Position numbers and translations under genes: made by a program
Shown here: positions 50,403 to 59,879 of the stretch, in pieces
Layout: each line of letters opens with the position of its first letter
How positions within the stretch are numbered: position 1 is the first letter of the stretch
The notes under the pieces: generated by a model
Told to the model about the DNA's origin: nothing
The model's database searches: none
What the model saw: the letters and a program-made list of their open reading frames with translations, nothing else
DNA from: Nocardiopsis suaedae
Lineage (GTDB): Bacteria > Actinomycetota > Actinomycetes > Streptosporangiales > Streptosporangiaceae
Reading direction: 5' to 3'
DNA length: 64,000 nucleotides
NCBI RefSeq assembly: GCF_027706745.1
Contig: NZ_JAQFWP010000030.1
Span: 1 to 64,000 of the forward strand

Positions 50403-51929
50403 TCAAGGGGCCGATTCGCCGCCTTCGCCAGGGGCTGTCCAGGCCCCTCGCCCCGGACCGCGCCCGGGTTCCGCCCCGGGTGCGGCGGCGGGCGGGGAGC
50501 CGGGCGCGGCGGCGGGGTCCGCAGCGCCCCGGCGCCCCGCCGCCATGACGTCGGCCACGGTCACCCCGCACAGCAGCACCAGGGTGACCAGGCGCCCGAG
50601 GGACAGCAGCGCGTACCCCTCGAAGTCCAGCCCGGCGTCGGCGCCCTGGGCCGCGGCCGTCGTGTGGAGCAGGTGCTGCCAGATCCCGAAGAAGTAGCCG
50701 ACCTCCGCGAGCTGCCACAGCGCGAACGCCGCGACCGGCGGCCAGGTCCCCAGGTTCCGCGGCCAGGCGAGCACCGCGAGCGGGATGAGCCAGAGCACGA
50801 ACTGGGGCGACCACACCTTGTTGGTGATCAGGAAGGCGGCCACGGTGAGCAGCAGGAGCTGTTCCAGGCGGGGCGGGCGGCGGGCCGTGACGCCGAGAAC
50901 GGCGATCAGCGCGCAGGCCACGGCGAGGCCCCCGGTGCCGAAGGTGTTCACCAGGTCGTGGTCGCCGCTGTCGAAGAGGCCGTGGCCGCCCAGGACGTAG
51001 TAGACCGACCCCCAGTCGGTTCCGCGCTCGCTGCTGAAGGCGAAGAAGGTGGCCCACCCTTCGGGTGCGGCGAGCGCCACCGGGGCGTTGACGGCCGCCC
51101 ACGCGGCGGCGGCCCCGCCCAGAGGGCGCAGCAGGTCCCCGGCGGCGAGCCCGCCGCGCCCGAGGAGGCGGCGCAGGACGAGGACGAGGATCGGCCCGAA
51201 GACCAGGAACGGGTAGAACTTGGCGGCCACCGCCAGGCCGATGAGCGCTCCCCCGCCCCACTGCCACCGGTCCCCGCGCGCGTAGAGCGCGAGCCCGACC
51301 GTGAAGAGGGCGACGGCCAGGTGGTCCCAGTTGATGTAGGCGGTGAGCACCCCCGCGGGCACGAGCGCGGTGACGCCCCCGGCGAGCAGGGCCCGGCGCC
51401 GGTCGAATGCGGTGCCGTCCGGCGGGTGCACTCCCCCGCGGCCGACGAGCCACCCTGTCGCCAGCACGGTGGCCGTCAGGCACACCCCCATCACCAAGGC
51501 GGTGACGTCGAAATAGGCCAGCGCGCGCGTGAGGGGGTCGGGCAGCCCGGACACCGCGCGCGCGACCAGGTGCATCAGCCCGCCCGTGAGCACGGGGTAC
51601 TCGACCGGCTTGTCGATGTAGGGCACGAGCCCCTGGTCGAGCCCGTCCCGGTAGTAGAGCGGGAAGACGTCGCTGTAGCAGGCGGCGGCGTACTGCCCTC
51701 CGTCCAGCCACGCGCCCCCGAATCTGCACGGGTACTTGGCGAGGTACCCGAGGAGCGCTCCGAGGGCACCGAGCCCTGCGAGCGCCGCCCACGGGACGGC
51801 GTCCCCTGCGGCGCCCCGAGCCGGGCCGCCGTCTGCCGCTTCTCCGGCCGGAATACGCCGAGTGCCGGCGGCGGTCGTCTGACCGCCGCCGGCACTCGGG
51901 CGTCCGGCGCCTCCGGACGTGGAGGTCAC
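50403..51929 (-). CDS. GT87 family membrane glycosyltransferase
   Basis: A 508-residue membrane protein with about ten helices. It has the GT87 (DUF2029) features: an acidic motif near the first loop (YRDGLDQGLVPYIDKPVEYP), SVYYVLGGHGLFDSGDHDLV, and LVPAGVLTAYINWDHLAVAL. Relatives are polyprenyl-phosphate-mannose-dependent mannosyltransferases for lipomannan or phosphatidylinositol mannosides. Both ends are Pro/Gly/Ala-rich tails. GTG 51929 starts MTSTSGG; no in-frame start lies between it and the first helix. The gene is 49 bp downstream of a penicillin-binding protein gene. Confidence 0.85.
   Translation of the reverse strand: MTSTSGGAGRPSAGGGQTTAAGTRRIPAGEAADGGPARGAAGDAVPWAALAGLGALGALLGYLAKYPCRFGGAWLDGGQYAAACYSDVFPLYYRDGLDQGLVPYIDKPVEYPVLTGGLMHLVARAVSGLPDPLTRALAYFDVTALVMGVCLTATVLATGWLVGRGGVHPPDGTAFDRRRALLAGGVTALVPAGVLTAYINWDHLAVALFTVGLALYARGDRWQWGGGALIGLAVAAKFYPFLVFGPILVLVLRRLLGRGGLAAGDLLRPLGGAAAAWAAVNAPVALAAPEGWATFFAFSSERGTDWGSVYYVLGGHGLFDSGDHDLVNTFGTGGLAVACALIAVLGVTARRPPRLEQLLLLTVAAFLITNKVWSPQFVLWLIPLAVLAWPRNLGTWPPVAAFALWQLAEVGYFFGIWQHLLHTTAAAQGADAGLDFEGYALLSLGRLVTLVLLCGVTVADVMAAGRRGAADPAAAPGSPPAAAPGAEPGRGPGRGAWTAPGEGGESAP
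51859..51898. repeat. Perfect 18-bp-arm hairpin at the start of the GT87 gene
   Basis: Arms of 18 bp (CGAGTGCCGGCGGCGGTC and its complement) around GTCT, at codons 11-24 of the glycosyltransferase. It looks like the terminator of the upstream penicillin-binding protein gene (stop at 51978), but it lies within coding sequence. Confidence 0.75.
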
Positions 51930-51977
51930 ATCACTCCTGTTCGCTTCGGCCCCGCCGGGGCGGGGCGGCGCGGGCGG

Positions 51978-54587
51978 CTATTCGAAGCGCCGCCCGATGA
52001 GTCCTCCGTCGTCGTCACCGCCGCCGGGGTTGTCGGGACCGCCCCCGGGGTTGTCGGGGTTGCCGGGGCCGGGTGACTGGTCGTCGCCGCCCCCGGACCC
52101 GTCGTCATCGCAGTTCGGCTCCCACCACGGGCACTCACCGCCGCCGGGAGGCGTCGACGGCTGTCCGGTCGGCTGCTCCGTGGGCTGCTCCGTGGGCTGC
52201 TCCGTGGGCTGCTCGGTCGGCTGCTCCGTGGGCTGCTCCGTGGGCTGCTGCGACGGCGTCGGGGTGGCCGGGAGGGAGTCCTGCTTGGTGCCGACGTTGG
52301 CGGGGGCCGGGAACTGCTTCACCGGCTTGCCCTCCATCGCCGTGTCCATGAACTCCTTCCACACCTTCGCCGACGTCGTACCACCGTAGACGTCCGCCTC
52401 GCCCGGGATCTGGATCTGCTTCCCGCCGTCGCGGAACAGCCCGACCGCGGTGGCCAGCTGCGGGGTGTACCCGGCGAACCAGGCCGACTTGGCGTCGTTG
52501 GAGGTACCGGTCTTGCCCGCCACAGGCCGGCCGTCGGAGAGCATGGCGTTCTTGCCGCCGCCGTCGGGCGAGACGACCTGCTGCATGGCGTAGGTGGCGT
52601 CGGCCGCGACGTCCGCGCTGAAGGCGCGCTCACCCTTCTCCAGCTGGTCGGCGTCGTTGGGCTCGAGCTCGACGTAGTCCCCCTCCGCGTTGGGCTTCTC
52701 CACCTTGGTGATCATGTGCGCGGGGATGTGCACGCCGCCGTTGGCGAAGGTCGCGTAACCGGTGGCCTGGTCCTTCGCGGTCACCTGGTAGGTGCCCAGC
52801 GCGATGTTCGGGCCCATGTCCGCGGTCTCGAACTGCTTCTCGGCGATGCCCGCGGCCTTGGCGGTCTCCACGACGGCCGGGGGGGTCACGTCGATGGCGA
52901 GCTGGACGAACGCGGTGTTCACCGAGTGCTTGGTGGACTCCGTCAGGTTGACGACGCCCCAGTCGCGGTTGCTGTCGTTCTGGATCTCGCCTTCGATGCC
53001 CTCGAACTTCTGCGGGGAGGAGCCGTCGAACTCGCTCTCCAGGCTGATGCCCTGGCCGAGGCCGGTGGCGAGCACGTAGGGCTTGAACGCCGAACCGGCC
53101 TGGGCGCGCTCGGTGAGGGAGTTGTTGGCGTCCTGGGTGAAGTCGGTTCCGCCGCGGAACGCCTTGATCTCGCCGGTGGCGGGGTCGACGGAGGTCAGGG
53201 CGTAGTTGGTGTCCTCCGGCATGCCCTCGGGCAGGACCTCGCCGAAGACCTTGTCCGCCTTGTTCATCAGCTTGGCGTCGAGGGAGGTGGTGACCCGGTA
53301 CCCGCCGGTGGCGATCTGCTGGGCCGTCAGTCCGTACCGCTGCTCCAGCTCCTTCATGACCGCGTCGCGGACGTAGCCCTTGTGGCCCTCGGTCAGGTCC
53401 TCCCCGGGCGAGTACGGGACCGTCTCGGGGAACTCCAGCTTGTCGGCCTCGGCCTGGGTGATGCCGTAGTCGGGGTAGTCCTGGTTCATCAGGACCATGC
53501 CGTTGACCGAGTCGTCCCTCCAGCGCTCCTTGAGGATCTCCTCGATCTTGGGGTCGGCCTGGTAGTTCTCGAAGTTGCCCGGCTGCTGGATGATCGCGCC
53601 GATGAAGGCGCCCTCGGCCTGGTCGAGGTCCTGAACGTCCTTGCCGAAGTAGGCCTGCGCTGCGGCCTGCACACCGTAGGCGCCGCGGCCGAAGTAGATG
53701 GTGTTCAGGTACTGCTCGACGATCTGCTCCTTGTCAAGCTGCTGGCCCAGCTTGATGGAGATCATGATCTCTTTGGCCTTACGCGTGATGGTCTGGTCGC
53801 GCGTGAGGGTGTCGTAGTAGTTGCGGGCCATCTGCTGCGTGATGGTCGACCCGCCGCCGGCGGAGCCGCCGCTGAGCACGGCCCGCATGGTGCCGGTGAT
53901 CGAGATTCCGCCGTCGCTGGGGAAGGTGCGCTGCTCGGTGCCGAGGACGCCGTTGATGACGGAGTCGGGGATCTCGTCGTAGGTGACCGGCTGACGGTTG
54001 ATGTCACCGGTGGTGACGATCTCCTCGCCGGGTTCGCCCTCCTTGCCCGCGTAGGAGATGACCGTGGCCTTCTGCGTGGCCTCGGACTGGGCCTTCATGT
54101 CCCCGGGCCCAGGGGTGAGGGCGAAGGCGATGAAGAACGCGACGACCCCGCCGATGAAGAGCACACCGGCGGTGATCACCATGGGCTTCCACGCCTTGGA
54201 CCAGAAGCGGCGGATGGGCCCGCGGTCGTCGTGCTCACCGTTCGCGGGCGGGCGGCGCCGACCGCCTCCCCCGCCGCCGCTGCCGGAGCGCCGGGCGCCC
54301 CCGGAGCGGGCCCCGTGGGCGCGTCCGCGGTCGTCCTGCTGCGGGCGGCGCCGGCCGCCGGAGCGCGGCCCCTCCGAGCGCGCGCCCTCGGGGCGGCCTC
54401 GCGGCCGCTCGTCGTCCCAGAAGCCGCTGTCGCCGCCGTCGTCGTCCCGGCGGCGCCCGACGGCGCGTTCGTCCGCGGCCGGGCCGGCGGCCCGGCGCCT
54501 GCCGCCGCTTCCCCGCGGCGCGTCACCGGACGGGCCCGAGGCCCGCCGACGGCCGCCGCCGGCGTTACGTCGTCTTTCGGTACTCAC
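51978..54587 (-). CDS. Class A penicillin-binding protein, copy 1
   Basis: An 869-residue bifunctional peptidoglycan synthase. A long Arg/Gly-rich cytoplasmic tail (1-130) precedes one membrane helix (ITAGVLFIGGVVAFFIAFAL). The GT51 transglycosylase has GTEQRTF in place of E-D-x-x-F (Asp changed to Gln) and GGSTITQQMARN. The transpeptidase has the Ser of SAFK (GSAFKPYVLA), SVNTAF, and KTGTS. The C-terminus has a Pro-Thr-Glu-Gln repeat and a Gly/Asp/Pro-rich tail. It polymerises and cross-links peptidoglycan at the outer face. GTG 54587. Confidence 0.93.
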   Translation of the reverse strand: MSTERRRNAGGGRRRASGPSGDAPRGSGGRRRAAGPAADERAVGRRRDDDGGDSGFWDDERPRGRPEGARSEGPRSGGRRRPQQDDRGRAHGARSGGARRSGSGGGGGGRRRPPANGEHDDRGPIRRFWSKAWKPMVITAGVLFIGGVVAFFIAFALTPGPGDMKAQSEATQKATVISYAGKEGEPGEEIVTTGDINRQPVTYDEIPDSVINGVLGTEQRTFPSDGGISITGTMRAVLSGGSAGGGSTITQQMARNYYDTLTRDQTITRKAKEIMISIKLGQQLDKEQIVEQYLNTIYFGRGAYGVQAAAQAYFGKDVQDLDQAEGAFIGAIIQQPGNFENYQADPKIEEILKERWRDDSVNGMVLMNQDYPDYGITQAEADKLEFPETVPYSPGEDLTEGHKGYVRDAVMKELEQRYGLTAQQIATGGYRVTTSLDAKLMNKADKVFGEVLPEGMPEDTNYALTSVDPATGEIKAFRGGTDFTQDANNSLTERAQAGSAFKPYVLATGLGQGISLESEFDGSSPQKFEGIEGEIQNDSNRDWGVVNLTESTKHSVNTAFVQLAIDVTPPAVVETAKAAGIAEKQFETADMGPNIALGTYQVTAKDQATGYATFANGGVHIPAHMITKVEKPNAEGDYVELEPNDADQLEKGERAFSADVAADATYAMQQVVSPDGGGKNAMLSDGRPVAGKTGTSNDAKSAWFAGYTPQLATAVGLFRDGGKQIQIPGEADVYGGTTSAKVWKEFMDTAMEGKPVKQFPAPANVGTKQDSLPATPTPSQQPTEQPTEQPTEQPTEQPTEQPTEQPTGQPSTPPGGGECPWWEPNCDDDGSGGGDDQSPGPGNPDNPGGGPDNPGGGDDDGGLIGRRFE
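52161..52249 (-). repeat. 12-bp tandem repeat coding PTEQ
   Basis: About seven copies of a 12-bp unit (GGCTGCTCCGTG on the plus strand) encode PTEQ repeats, the first copy reading PTGQ. The copies are nearly identical, so the repeat number is likely to vary between strains. Confidence 0.9.
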
Positions 54588-55049
54588 GCGTCCTCGATTG
54601 CTGATCTACGGCCGTACGGCCTGACGACTCGGGTAGGAGCGGGGCGCTCGGTCGCCCCATGGGGGATACGGTTCCGGTCGGTCGCGCCCAAGGGGGCGGC
54701 GTCCGTTAAGGGGACGCGCCGCCCTGGGGCGGGGTTTTCCGGTCGACCGGAATACGTGGTCCTCGGCTTCCTCCTGTCGCTGGACCTCACTGGGGACGGT
54801 CTCGGACCGCGGGCGCACCTCGTGCCGGTGCGCCTCCGCGCCGCCCCGGGTAAAGCAGGCGCCACGCTAAGGGCACGGTGCCATATAGCACAACCCGAGC
54901 CGCGAGGTTACCCTGCGACGCCCCTGAGCGGGTCACGGTACGGACAACTCAGGGGCTCGGCACGCAGCGTACTCCGTGGCCGCCCTGCCGGGGAGGGACC
55001 CGCACCGGAAGAGCCCGCCGACCCCCGTCTGCGCAGGGCAACCGCGGTA
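54588..55049. other. Spacer between the two penicillin-binding protein genes
   Basis: About 460 bp with no convincing gene. Probable promoter DNA for copy 1 lies near 54850-54950, where ATATAGCA-type AT-rich sequence occurs. No other feature is recognised. Confidence 0.5.
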
Positions 55050-55086
55050 AAGAAAAGGCAAAGCGCGGGCGGCGCCCGCGCTTTGC
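55050..55086 (-). terminator. Rho-independent terminator of penicillin-binding protein copy 2
   Basis: On the minus strand GCAAAGCGCGGGC-GCC-GCCCGCGCTTTGC, a perfect 13-bp stem, is followed by CTTTTCTTT. It begins about 37 bp after the stop. Confidence 0.92.
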
Positions 55087-55122
55087 GAAAGTGATCCAGG
55101 CAACACCCGGACCGGTCGGTCA

Positions 55123-57492
55123 TCACGTCCCGGAGTCGAGGAGTGATGCGCCTCCTCCGCCGCCGCCCTCCGAGCCACCGTCCGATCCGCCGCCACCGCC
55201 GGTGCCGCCGTCGCCACCGCCGGTCCCCGAGTCTCCTCCGTCGCCGCCGCCGTCGTCGGTGCCGCCGTCGCCGCCTCCGGTGCCCCCGTCACCGCCGTCC
55301 CCGGCGTCGGGCGACTCCGTGCCGTCACCGTCGTCGCCCCCGTCGTCGCCCCCTCCGTCGGAGGTCGGCTCATCCGTCGGCTCATCGGTGGGCGTGTCCT
55401 GCGGCTCGCGGGTCGGCGTGTCCTGCTGGGTCCGCTGGGGCTCCTGCGGCTGTACGGGCGTGTCCTGGCCGCCTCCGCCGCCCCACACCGGCTCGGGGAA
55501 CTCCCGCACCGGCCGGCCCTCCATGGCCGTCTCCATGAAGTCCTTCCAGACCAGTGCGGAGGTGGTGCCGCCGTAGACCGCGCCGATGCCGGGCAGTTCC
55601 AGGGGTTGGCCGTCGGCCCTGCTCATGCCGACCGCCACCGAGAGCTGCGGTGTGTAGCCCACGAACCAGGTCGCCTTGGCGCTGTCGGTCGTGCCGGTCT
55701 TGCCGGCCGCGGGGCGGCCGTCGGGCAGTGCCGCCGAGGACCCGGTCCCTCCGTCCACGACCTGCTCCATGGCGTAGGTGGCGTCGGCCGCGACGCCCTC
55801 GCCGAAGGCGCGCGTCCCGGTCTCCAGCTTCCCGGCGTCCTCGGGGGTGAGCTCGCCCTCGGCGCCCTCGACGCCGGTGACCATGTGGCGGGGCATGTGC
55901 ACGCCGCCGTTGGCGAAGGTCGCGAACCCGGACGCCTGGTCGAGCGCGGTCACCTGGTAGGTGCCCAGTGCGATGTTCGGGCCGAGCCCGGCGGTCTCGA
56001 ACTGCTTCTCGGGAATGCCCGCCGCCTTGGCGGCGTCCTGCACCTTCTGCGCGCCGACGTCGACGGTCAGCCCCACGTAGGCGGTATTGACCGAGTTCTC
56101 CGTCGCCTCCAGCAGGCTGACGGGCCCATAGCTCTTCCCGGAGTCGTTGCGCACCGGCGCGGTCAGCCCGGGGAAGGACTGGGGCGAGCTGCCGTCGTAG
56201 ACGCTGTTGAGGCTCTTGCCGTCCTCCAGCCCGGCCGCCAGGGCGTAGGGCTTGAACGCCGACCCGGCCTGCGCGCGCTGCACCAGGGAGTTGTCGGTGT
56301 CGTTGACCGGGTCGCTGCCGCCGTGGAAGGCCTTGATCTCTCCGGTCTGCGGCTCCACCGCGGCGAGGCCTTCGACGGTCCCCTCGGGCACCTCGCCCAG
56401 GGTCTCGGTGAAGGCGTCCCCCGCGGCCTCCATGAGGTCCTTGTCCAGGGAGGTCTGGACCTCGTAGCCGCCGGTGGCGATCTGCTGGTCGGTCAGGTCG
56501 TACCGGTTCTGGAGCTCCTTGACGACGGCGTCGCGGATGTAGCCCTCGGAGGGTTCGGAGGACGACGCACCCGGCTCCCAGGCGATCGTCTCGGGGAACT
56601 CCAGGGAGTCGGCCTCCTCCTGGGTGATGCCGTGCTCGGGGTCGACCTCGTGCGCCTTCACGGCGCCGTCGACCGCGTACTGCCAGCGCGCGTGCAGGTC
56701 CTTCTCGGCCTGCGACCCGGGCTCGGGGTCGGTGAAGTCGCTGGGGCGCTGGATGAGCGCGCCGATGAAGGCGCCCTCGGCCTGGTCGAGGTCCTCGACG
56801 TCCTTGCCGAAGTAGGCCTGCGCAGCGGCTTCGACACCGTAGGCGTTGCGGCCGAAGTACACGGTGTTCAGGTACTGGGTGATGATCTCGTCCGGGCTCT
56901 GCCGCCGCGCGACCTTCAGGGAGATGAAGATCTCCTTGATCTTGCGCGTGTAGGTGCGCTCCTGGGAGAGGCCGTCGTAGTAGTTGCGGGCCATCTGCTG
57001 CGTGATGGTGGACCCGCCGCCGGCCTCGCCGCCGCTGAGCACGGCCCGCGTGGTCCCGGAGATGGAGACGCCCGGCGTCTTATAGAAGTTGCGCTGTTCG
57101 GCGCCCAGCACGCCGTTGATGACGGTGTCGGGGATCTGGTCCCTGCTCACCTTGGTGCGGTTGACGGTGCCGGTGCTCGTCGCCTTGGAGCCGTCGGCGT
57201 AGTGGATCTCCGAGGCGGACACGGCGGCGTCGCCCTGGGGCTGGAGCTCCGACGGCTCGGGCGTGAGCGCATAGGCGACCGTGAAGGCCGCGGCCCCCGC
57301 CACGACAAGGGCGGAGAGCGTCATCAGTACCCAGTGCAGGACGCGGCGCCACGTGGGGGTGCGTTGCCCCGCGGCCGCGGCCCGCGCCTCCTGACGTCCC
57401 TTGTTCACAAGCATCCTCACTCGCCCGCGGGAGGCAGGAGGAGGGGCCTGTCTCCGCCGCGCGGCGCTCACAGTCGGCGGGGGACGCCTCAC
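55123..57492 (-). CDS. Class A penicillin-binding protein, copy 2
   Basis: A 789-residue paralogue of copy 1. The single membrane helix is VLMTLSALVVAGAAAFTVAY. The GT51 domain has GAEQRNF and GGSTITQQMARNYYDGLSQE; the transpeptidase has GSAFKPYALA, SVNTAY and KTGTT. The C-terminus is a long Gly/Asp/Ser-rich low-complexity tail. It is 536 bp from copy 1 and has its own terminator, so it is a separate unit. GTG at 57492 is the longest start; a later in-frame ATG/GTG near 57418 is possible because no clear ribosome site supports the first. Confidence 0.9.
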   Translation of the reverse strand: MRRPPPTVSAARRRQAPPPASRGRVRMLVNKGRQEARAAAAGQRTPTWRRVLHWVLMTLSALVVAGAAAFTVAYALTPEPSELQPQGDAAVSASEIHYADGSKATSTGTVNRTKVSRDQIPDTVINGVLGAEQRNFYKTPGVSISGTTRAVLSGGEAGGGSTITQQMARNYYDGLSQERTYTRKIKEIFISLKVARRQSPDEIITQYLNTVYFGRNAYGVEAAAQAYFGKDVEDLDQAEGAFIGALIQRPSDFTDPEPGSQAEKDLHARWQYAVDGAVKAHEVDPEHGITQEEADSLEFPETIAWEPGASSSEPSEGYIRDAVVKELQNRYDLTDQQIATGGYEVQTSLDKDLMEAAGDAFTETLGEVPEGTVEGLAAVEPQTGEIKAFHGGSDPVNDTDNSLVQRAQAGSAFKPYALAAGLEDGKSLNSVYDGSSPQSFPGLTAPVRNDSGKSYGPVSLLEATENSVNTAYVGLTVDVGAQKVQDAAKAAGIPEKQFETAGLGPNIALGTYQVTALDQASGFATFANGGVHMPRHMVTGVEGAEGELTPEDAGKLETGTRAFGEGVAADATYAMEQVVDGGTGSSAALPDGRPAAGKTGTTDSAKATWFVGYTPQLSVAVGMSRADGQPLELPGIGAVYGGTTSALVWKDFMETAMEGRPVREFPEPVWGGGGGQDTPVQPQEPQRTQQDTPTREPQDTPTDEPTDEPTSDGGGDDGGDDGDGTESPDAGDGGDGGTGGGDGGTDDGGGDGGDSGTGGGDGGTGGGGGSDGGSEGGGGGGASLLDSGT

Positions 57493-57589
57493 ATAGGGCC
57501 GACATCTCGTTCTGGTAGAGAAACGGTCGCGGAAATACTACGTCACCTCGGCGGGTAGACCTCGTACCGCCCACCGAGCACCGAGGGAC

Positions 57590-57608
57590 CTATATCGACT
57601 GGATATAG
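57590..57608. promoter_or_regulatory. Inverted repeat upstream of padR
   Basis: CTATATC-GACTG-GATATAG, perfect 7-bp arms in unusually AT-rich DNA, 148 bp upstream of the PadR gene and between it and the divergent penicillin-binding protein gene. It could be an operator for the PadR protein. Confidence 0.6.
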
Positions 57609-57755
57609 TCATACGCGCATAAAGCACGTGTATGTTCACGTTCCACTCCCGGCGGGGGACGCCGGGAACAGAACGGGCGCCGCCGAAGCTGTCGTCAGTG
57701 CGCGGCGGAGCGGCCGTGCGGGAGACGACGGGAATCGGCCGAAGGAGGTGCGGCG

Positions 57756-58382
57756 GTGAGCACGCGCAGGGCGCGGGTCCTGGACCTCGCCGTCCTCGGC
57801 CACCTGTCCGAGGCCCCCATGCACGGCTACGAGCTGCGCAAGCGCCTCAACCGGGAGCTGGGCGCCTTCCGGGCGTTCTCCTACGGCTCGCTCTACCCCT
57901 GCCTGAGGGAGCTGCTGGAGCACGGGCTCGTGGCGGCCGCCCAGCCGCGGGAGTCCGCCCGGGGCAAGCGGTCGCGCATCGTCTACCGCCTCACCGACCA
58001 GGGCCGGGCCGCCCTGGACGGCCTGCTCGCCGAGAGCACCCCGGCGGCGAACGACGACGACTGCTTCGGTGTGCGCTTCACCCTCTTCGGCCGCCTCGGC
58101 TCCGACGTCCGGCTCCGCATCCTCGGCGGGCGCCGGGACCGGATGCTGCAGCGGCTGCAGGGGCTGCACGACCGGATGGCGGCCCTCTCCGAACGGGGCG
58201 ACCCCTACACCTATGAACTGCACCGGCACCGCGCCGAGACCGTCCAGCGCGAGGTGGACTGGCTCGACGGCCTGATCGAACGGGAGCGGTGGTGCGCCGG
58301 GCGGGACGGGGGCGCCGGTGGCGGCATCGGCGCCCCCGCCCCGCCTCGGGGCACCGCGCCCCCGGGCGGGCGCCGGCGGTGA
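57756..58382 (+). CDS. PadR family transcriptional regulator
   Basis: A 208-residue regulator. The PadR winged helix is [39 protein letters not shown] and [15 protein letters not shown]. The C-terminal region (about 110-180) is a helical dimerisation domain with [17 protein letters not shown] at 57756 has AAGGAGGTG upstream. ino1 starts 80 bp downstream in the same direction; a PadR-ino1 pair is common in actinomycetes, suggesting it controls inositol synthesis. Confidence 0.9.
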   Translation: MSTRRARVLDLAVLGHLSEAPMHGYELRKRLNRELGAFRAFSYGSLYPCLRELLEHGLVAAAQPRESARGKRSRIVYRLTDQGRAALDGLLAESTPAANDDDCFGVRFTLFGRLGSDVRLRILGGRRDRMLQRLQGLHDRMAALSERGDPYTYELHRHRAETVQREVDWLDGLIERERWCAGRDGGAGGGIGAPAPPRGTAPPGGRRR

Positions 58383-58461
58383 GGCGGCCCCGGGCCGCAC
58401 CGCGGGGCGCCCTGAGGGCGCCGCGCATTCCACGTCAACGGATCAGAAGGAGCAAGGACCA

Positions 58462-59541
58462 ATGGGTTCGGTACGCGTAGCCGTCGTGGGCGTCGGCAAC
58501 TGTGCGGCGTCGCTCGTCCAAGGCGTCCACTACTACCGGGACGCCGACCCGCAGACCCGGGTCCCCGGCCTCATGCACGTCGAGTTCGGGCCGTACCACG
58601 TGCGGGACGTCGAGTTCGTCGCGGCCTTCGACGTGGACGCCAAGAAGGTGGGCCACGACCTGTCGGACGCCATCTCGGCGAGCGAGAACAACACCATCAA
58701 GATCTGCGACGTGCCGCCGACCGGCGTGACCGTCCAGCGCGGCCCCACGTTCGACGGCCTGGGCCGCTACTACCGGGAGACCATCGAGGAGTCCACCGAG
58801 GACGCCGTCGACGTGGTCGCCGCCCTCAAGGCCGCCAAGGCCGACGTTCTGGTCAGCTACCTGCCGGTGGGCTCGGAGGAGGCCGACCGGTTCTACGCCC
58901 AGTGCGCGCTGGACGCCGGGGTGGCCTTCGTCAACGCGCTGCCGGTGTTCATCGCCTCCGACCCGGAGTGGGCGGCCAAGTTCGAGGCCGCGGGCGTGCC
59001 GATCGTGGGCGACGACATCAAGTCCCAGGTGGGCGCCACCATCACGCACCGGGTGATGTCGAAGCTGTTCGAGGACCGCGGCGTCGTCGTCGACCGCACC
59101 TACCAGCTCAACTTCGGCGGCAACATGGACTTCAAGAACATGCTCGAGCGCGAGCGCCTGGAGTCCAAGAAGACCTCCAAGACCCAGTCGGTCACCTCGC
59201 AGATCCCGCACGAGCTGAACGCGGGCGCGGTGCACATCGGCCCGTCGGACCACGTGCCGTGGCTGGACGACCGCAAGATGGCCTACATCCGGCTGGAGGG
59301 GCGCGCGTTCGGCGACGTCCCGCTGAACCTGGAGTACAAGCTGGAGGTGTGGGACTCCCCCAACTCCGCGGGGATCATCATCGACGCGATCCGCGCCGCC
59401 AAGATCGCCAAGGACCGGGGCATCGGCGGGCCGATCCTGTCGGCCTCCTCCTACTTCATGAAGTCCCCGCCGGAACAGTACAGCGACAGCGAGGCGCACG
59501 ACCGCGTCGAGCGGTTCATCGCAGGCGAGGCCGACCGCTAG
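58462..59541 (+). CDS. ino1: Myo-inositol-1-phosphate synthase
   Basis: A 359-residue NAD-dependent synthase that converts glucose-6-phosphate to inositol-1-phosphate, the first step to phosphatidylinositol and mycothiol. The Rossmann motif is [16 protein letters not shown]. Substrate and catalytic motifs are [43 protein letters not shown] and [15 protein letters not shown]. The length fits the short actinobacterial form. ATG at 58462 follows AAGGAGCAAGGA. It is downstream of PadR and is followed by a palindrome-rich spacer. Confidence 0.95.
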   Translation: MGSVRVAVVGVGNCAASLVQGVHYYRDADPQTRVPGLMHVEFGPYHVRDVEFVAAFDVDAKKVGHDLSDAISASENNTIKICDVPPTGVTVQRGPTFDGLGRYYRETIEESTEDAVDVVAALKAAKADVLVSYLPVGSEEADRFYAQCALDAGVAFVNALPVFIASDPEWAAKFEAAGVPIVGDDIKSQVGATITHRVMSKLFEDRGVVVDRTYQLNFGGNMDFKNMLERERLESKKTSKTQSVTSQIPHELNAGAVHIGPSDHVPWLDDRKMAYIRLEGRAFGDVPLNLEYKLEVWDSPNSAGIIIDAIRAAKIAKDRGIGGPILSASSYFMKSPPEQYSDSEAHDRVERFIAGEADR

Positions 59542-59552
59542 GACCCCATCCC

Positions 59553-59615
59553 CGTTGATCTCGGGGAACCCGGGGTTGAACCGGACATCTTTAGCCCGAC
59601 TCCCCCGAGATCATC
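59553..59615. repeat. Dispersed palindromic repeat copy 2
   Basis: The left arm GTTGATCTCGGGGAA at 59554-59568 is the same sequence as at 22195. The right arm (about 59601-59615) is its complement with one mismatch. The centre differs from copy 1. It begins 12 bp after the ino1 stop. Confidence 0.75.
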
Positions 59616-59629
59616 GAATGCGCGGCCGG

Positions 59630-59790
59630 GGCGACTCGGCGCCTTGTCGACTCGTCCCCATGGTGATGCGTCCATGGGAGGACGTGTCCATGCGTCGATC
59701 CGGCGCCCCGTCACCATGGCGCCGAGTCCCCTGATCGCCTCACCGATGTGGCGCCGTATCGACAAGCCGACGCGTCGATACGGCGCTACC
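59630..59790. repeat. Nested inverted repeats in the ino1-MFS spacer
   Basis: GACTCGGCGCC (59633-59643) pairs with GGCGCCGAGTC (59718-59728). GCGCCGTATCGAC (59751-59763) pairs perfectly with 59774-59786. CCATGG and GTCGA motifs recur between them. No gene is seen in this spacer. Confidence 0.7.
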
Positions 59791-59811
59791 GCGACACGCC
59801 CCCCGCACAGC

Positions 59812-59843
59812 CGAAGGGGCCGCCCGGCAAGGCGGCCCCTTCG
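59812..59843. terminator. Hairpin in front of the MFS gene
   Basis: Perfect 13-bp arms CGAAGGGGCCGCC around CGGCAA, 37 bp before the MFS start. It may end ino1 transcription or affect the MFS leader. Confidence 0.6.
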
Positions 59844-59879
59844 CCGTCTCCCCGCGTCCGCGCGCCGTACCCTTGGCGG

